6,916 nucleotides of DNA from Prevotellaceae bacterium. GTDB lineage: Bacteria > Bacteroidota > Bacteroidia > Bacteroidales > UBA932. This document shows positions 6,056 through 6,916 of the stretch, piece by piece. Made by a program: the position numbers and the translations under genes. Numbering within the stretch: position 1 is the stretch's first letter; each line of letters begins with the position of its first letter. The stretch is taken from the NCBI GenBank assembly GCA_031259935.1, contig JAIRKV010000037.1, positions 1 to 6,916 of the forward strand, written 5' to 3'. Below the pieces are notes generated by a model. It saw only the letters and a program-made list of their open reading frames with translations, ran no database searches and was not told the DNA's origin.

Positions 6056-6709
6056 ATGAAAGATTACATTCCTTACAGAGATTCGGAACTGGCGGCATGG
6101 AGCGCCAATTTCACAGCACAGATAAGCGCTAACGCAGCAGCGTGGGAAATACCGCGCGACGACGTCAGCGAACTGCAAACCCTTACCGACGCCTTTGCCA
6201 CGCTTCATGCGCAGGCAGACAGCCCGGCAAAAAACTCCATCATCGTAACGGAAAAAAACGCCGCCCGCAAAGCGCTGGAAGCAAAAATCCGCTCGCTGGT
6301 CGGCTTCCGACTGAAAAACCCCGTCATTACCGATGCCGAACGCATCGCAATGGGGCTTCACGTGCGCGACACCACGCCAACACCAGTTCCCGTGCCGACG
6401 TCGCGCCCCGAAATCGACCTCGACGTGCTTGATGTCCGCCGCCTGAAAGTCGTATTCCACGACATGGGCAGCAAAAGCAAGGCTAAACCCTATGGCGTAA
6501 ACGGCGCAGTCATCGTGTATGCCGTGCTCAACGCCCCGCCCGCCGACGTTGGCGCCCTCACCCGCAGCGTGCTTGCAACCCGTACCCCGCACACCCTCGA
6601 ATTTACCGAAGAAGAACGCGGCAAAACGGTTTACGTCGCCATCTGCTGGCAAAACGAAAAAGGCGAACGCGGTCCGTGGAGCGAAATCGAAAGCGCAATA
6701 GTTCCCTGA
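6056..6709 (+). CDS. Uncharacterised two-domain protein with FN3-like C-terminus
   Basis: The 217-residue product has no function I can name. Residues 1-105 look helical and charged (DSELAAWSANFTAQISANAA, then EKNAARKALEAKIRSLVGF and ITDAERIAMGL). A Thr/Pro linker follows (DTTPTPVPVPTSRPE, 105-119). Residues 120-217 look like one beta sandwich and end in GKTVYVAICWQNEKGERGPWSEIESAIVP-style strands (189-217), resembling the last strands of a fibronectin type III domain, where a Trp-Ser-Glu near the end is common. There is no signal peptide or membrane segment, so it is probably cytoplasmic unless exported by another route. I have a sense of similar proteins in Bacteroidetes and Treponema from animal guts, but cannot verify it. 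The gene is clearly richer in G+C than the ATPase and yicC, and rich in GCC, CGC and GAC codons, which hints at transfer or strong codon selection. Its ATG lies seven bases after the repeat ORF. A long antisense ORF (6652-6050) is a by-product of the GC content. Confidence 0.85.
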   Translation: MKDYIPYRDSELAAWSANFTAQISANAAAWEIPRDDVSELQTLTDAFATLHAQADSPAKNSIIVTEKNAARKALEAKIRSLVGFRLKNPVITDAERIAMGLHVRDTTPTPVPVPTSRPEIDLDVLDVRRLKVVFHDMGSKSKAKPYGVNGAVIVYAVLNAPPADVGALTRSVLATRTPHTLEFTEEERGKTVYVAICWQNEKGERGPWSEIESAIVP

Positions 6710-6722
6710 AAGGGATTTTAAT

Positions 6723-6746
6723 GATTTAAAGATTTAAAGATTTAAA
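6723..6746. repeat. Three tandem GATTTAAA units and nearby AT-rich repeat
   Basis: GATTTAAA occurs three times in a row at 6723-6730, 6731-6738 and 6739-6746, just after the 217-residue gene. A few bases on, at 6762-6775, AATTC and GAATT face each other around GTGT, followed by AGTGGAC; this resembles a short sequence scattered in some bacterial genomes, from memory only. The hairpin is too weak and lacks the T-run of a terminator. Confidence 0.6.
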
Positions 6747-6801
6747 GAATAATAAACAAAAAATTCGTGTGAATTAGTGGACAAAAAACAGAGAAAGAAA
6801 A

Positions 6802-6909
6802 CGTCATTGCGGGTGCAGCCCCAGGAGCAATATTAATCAGTTCATAAAATGTAGTTATCAATATTTCTAAAAATTACTAAACCGCTCCCGCTGCACTCCC
6901 TGCAATGAC
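6802..6909. repeat. Second, smaller palindromic element of the CGTCATTGC type
   Basis: CGTCATTGCGGGTGCAGCCC at 6802-6821 starts one end, and the complement of the other end (6909-6882) begins TGTCATTGCAGGGAGTGCAG, so two diverged copies face each other about 50 bp apart. Both share the CATTGC core with the larger element at 740-1057 but differ afterwards. Nothing coding is seen between them or in the rest of 6710-6916. Confidence 0.7.
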
Positions 6910-6916
6910 AATTAAA

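Noticed and set aside
6050..6652. Minus-strand 200-codon ORF opposite the 217-residue gene
   Set aside because: High GC leaves the antisense frame open; the plus frame has the coherent domain plan.

Overview
The window looks like a piece of a Bacteroidetes (probably Bacteroidales) chromosome. The clues are a PMCA-type calcium ATPase and a guanylate kinase with the sequence style of that phylum, yicC directly before gmk, no clear Shine-Dalgarno sequences, and candidate promoters with the TAnnTTTG -7 box typical of the phylum. Intergenic DNA is AT-rich and carries dispersed palindromic repeats of the CGTCATTGCGAGGAG type. The assignment rests on sequence style only; no search was possible.

Layout. 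(1) 1-611, plus strand: the 3' end of a gene cut by the window edge, probably an M14-like zinc carboxypeptidase with a golvesin/CBM-like C-terminal domain. (2) 612-1069: a gene-free stretch between two converging genes, mostly filled by a 318-bp palindromic element (740-1057) built from several copies of one repeat. (3) 3878-1070, minus strand: a two-gene operon, a 70-residue ribbon-helix-helix-like protein followed one base later by an 864-residue P-type Ca2+ ATPase. (4) 3879-4111: a divergent promoter region with a 9-bp tandem repeat on one side and 8-bp GATTAAAT repeats on the other. (5) 4112-5591, plus strand: yicC (endoribonuclease) and gmk (guanylate kinase), 25 bp apart, an operon. (6) 5592-6709: a separate module with its own candidate promoter, made of a 119-residue ORF dominated by a 21-bp (7-residue) repeat and, seven bases later, a GC-rich gene for an unrecognised 217-residue two-domain protein. 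(7) 6710-6916: a patchwork of short dispersed repeats and a second, smaller palindromic element running almost to the window edge.

The housekeeping genes are ordinary. The most unusual part is 5592-6709. A 21-bp periodicity runs for about 270 bp, from degenerate units to near-identical ones, is open in two of three plus frames, and leads into an uncharacterised protein with a helical N-terminal half, a Pro/Thr linker and an FN3-like C-terminal half. In related genomes I would expect nadD after gmk, so this module and the repeats behind it may be an insertion. Second in interest is the small ribbon-helix-helix-like protein coupled to a calcium pump with a repeat resembling an operator over its promoter.
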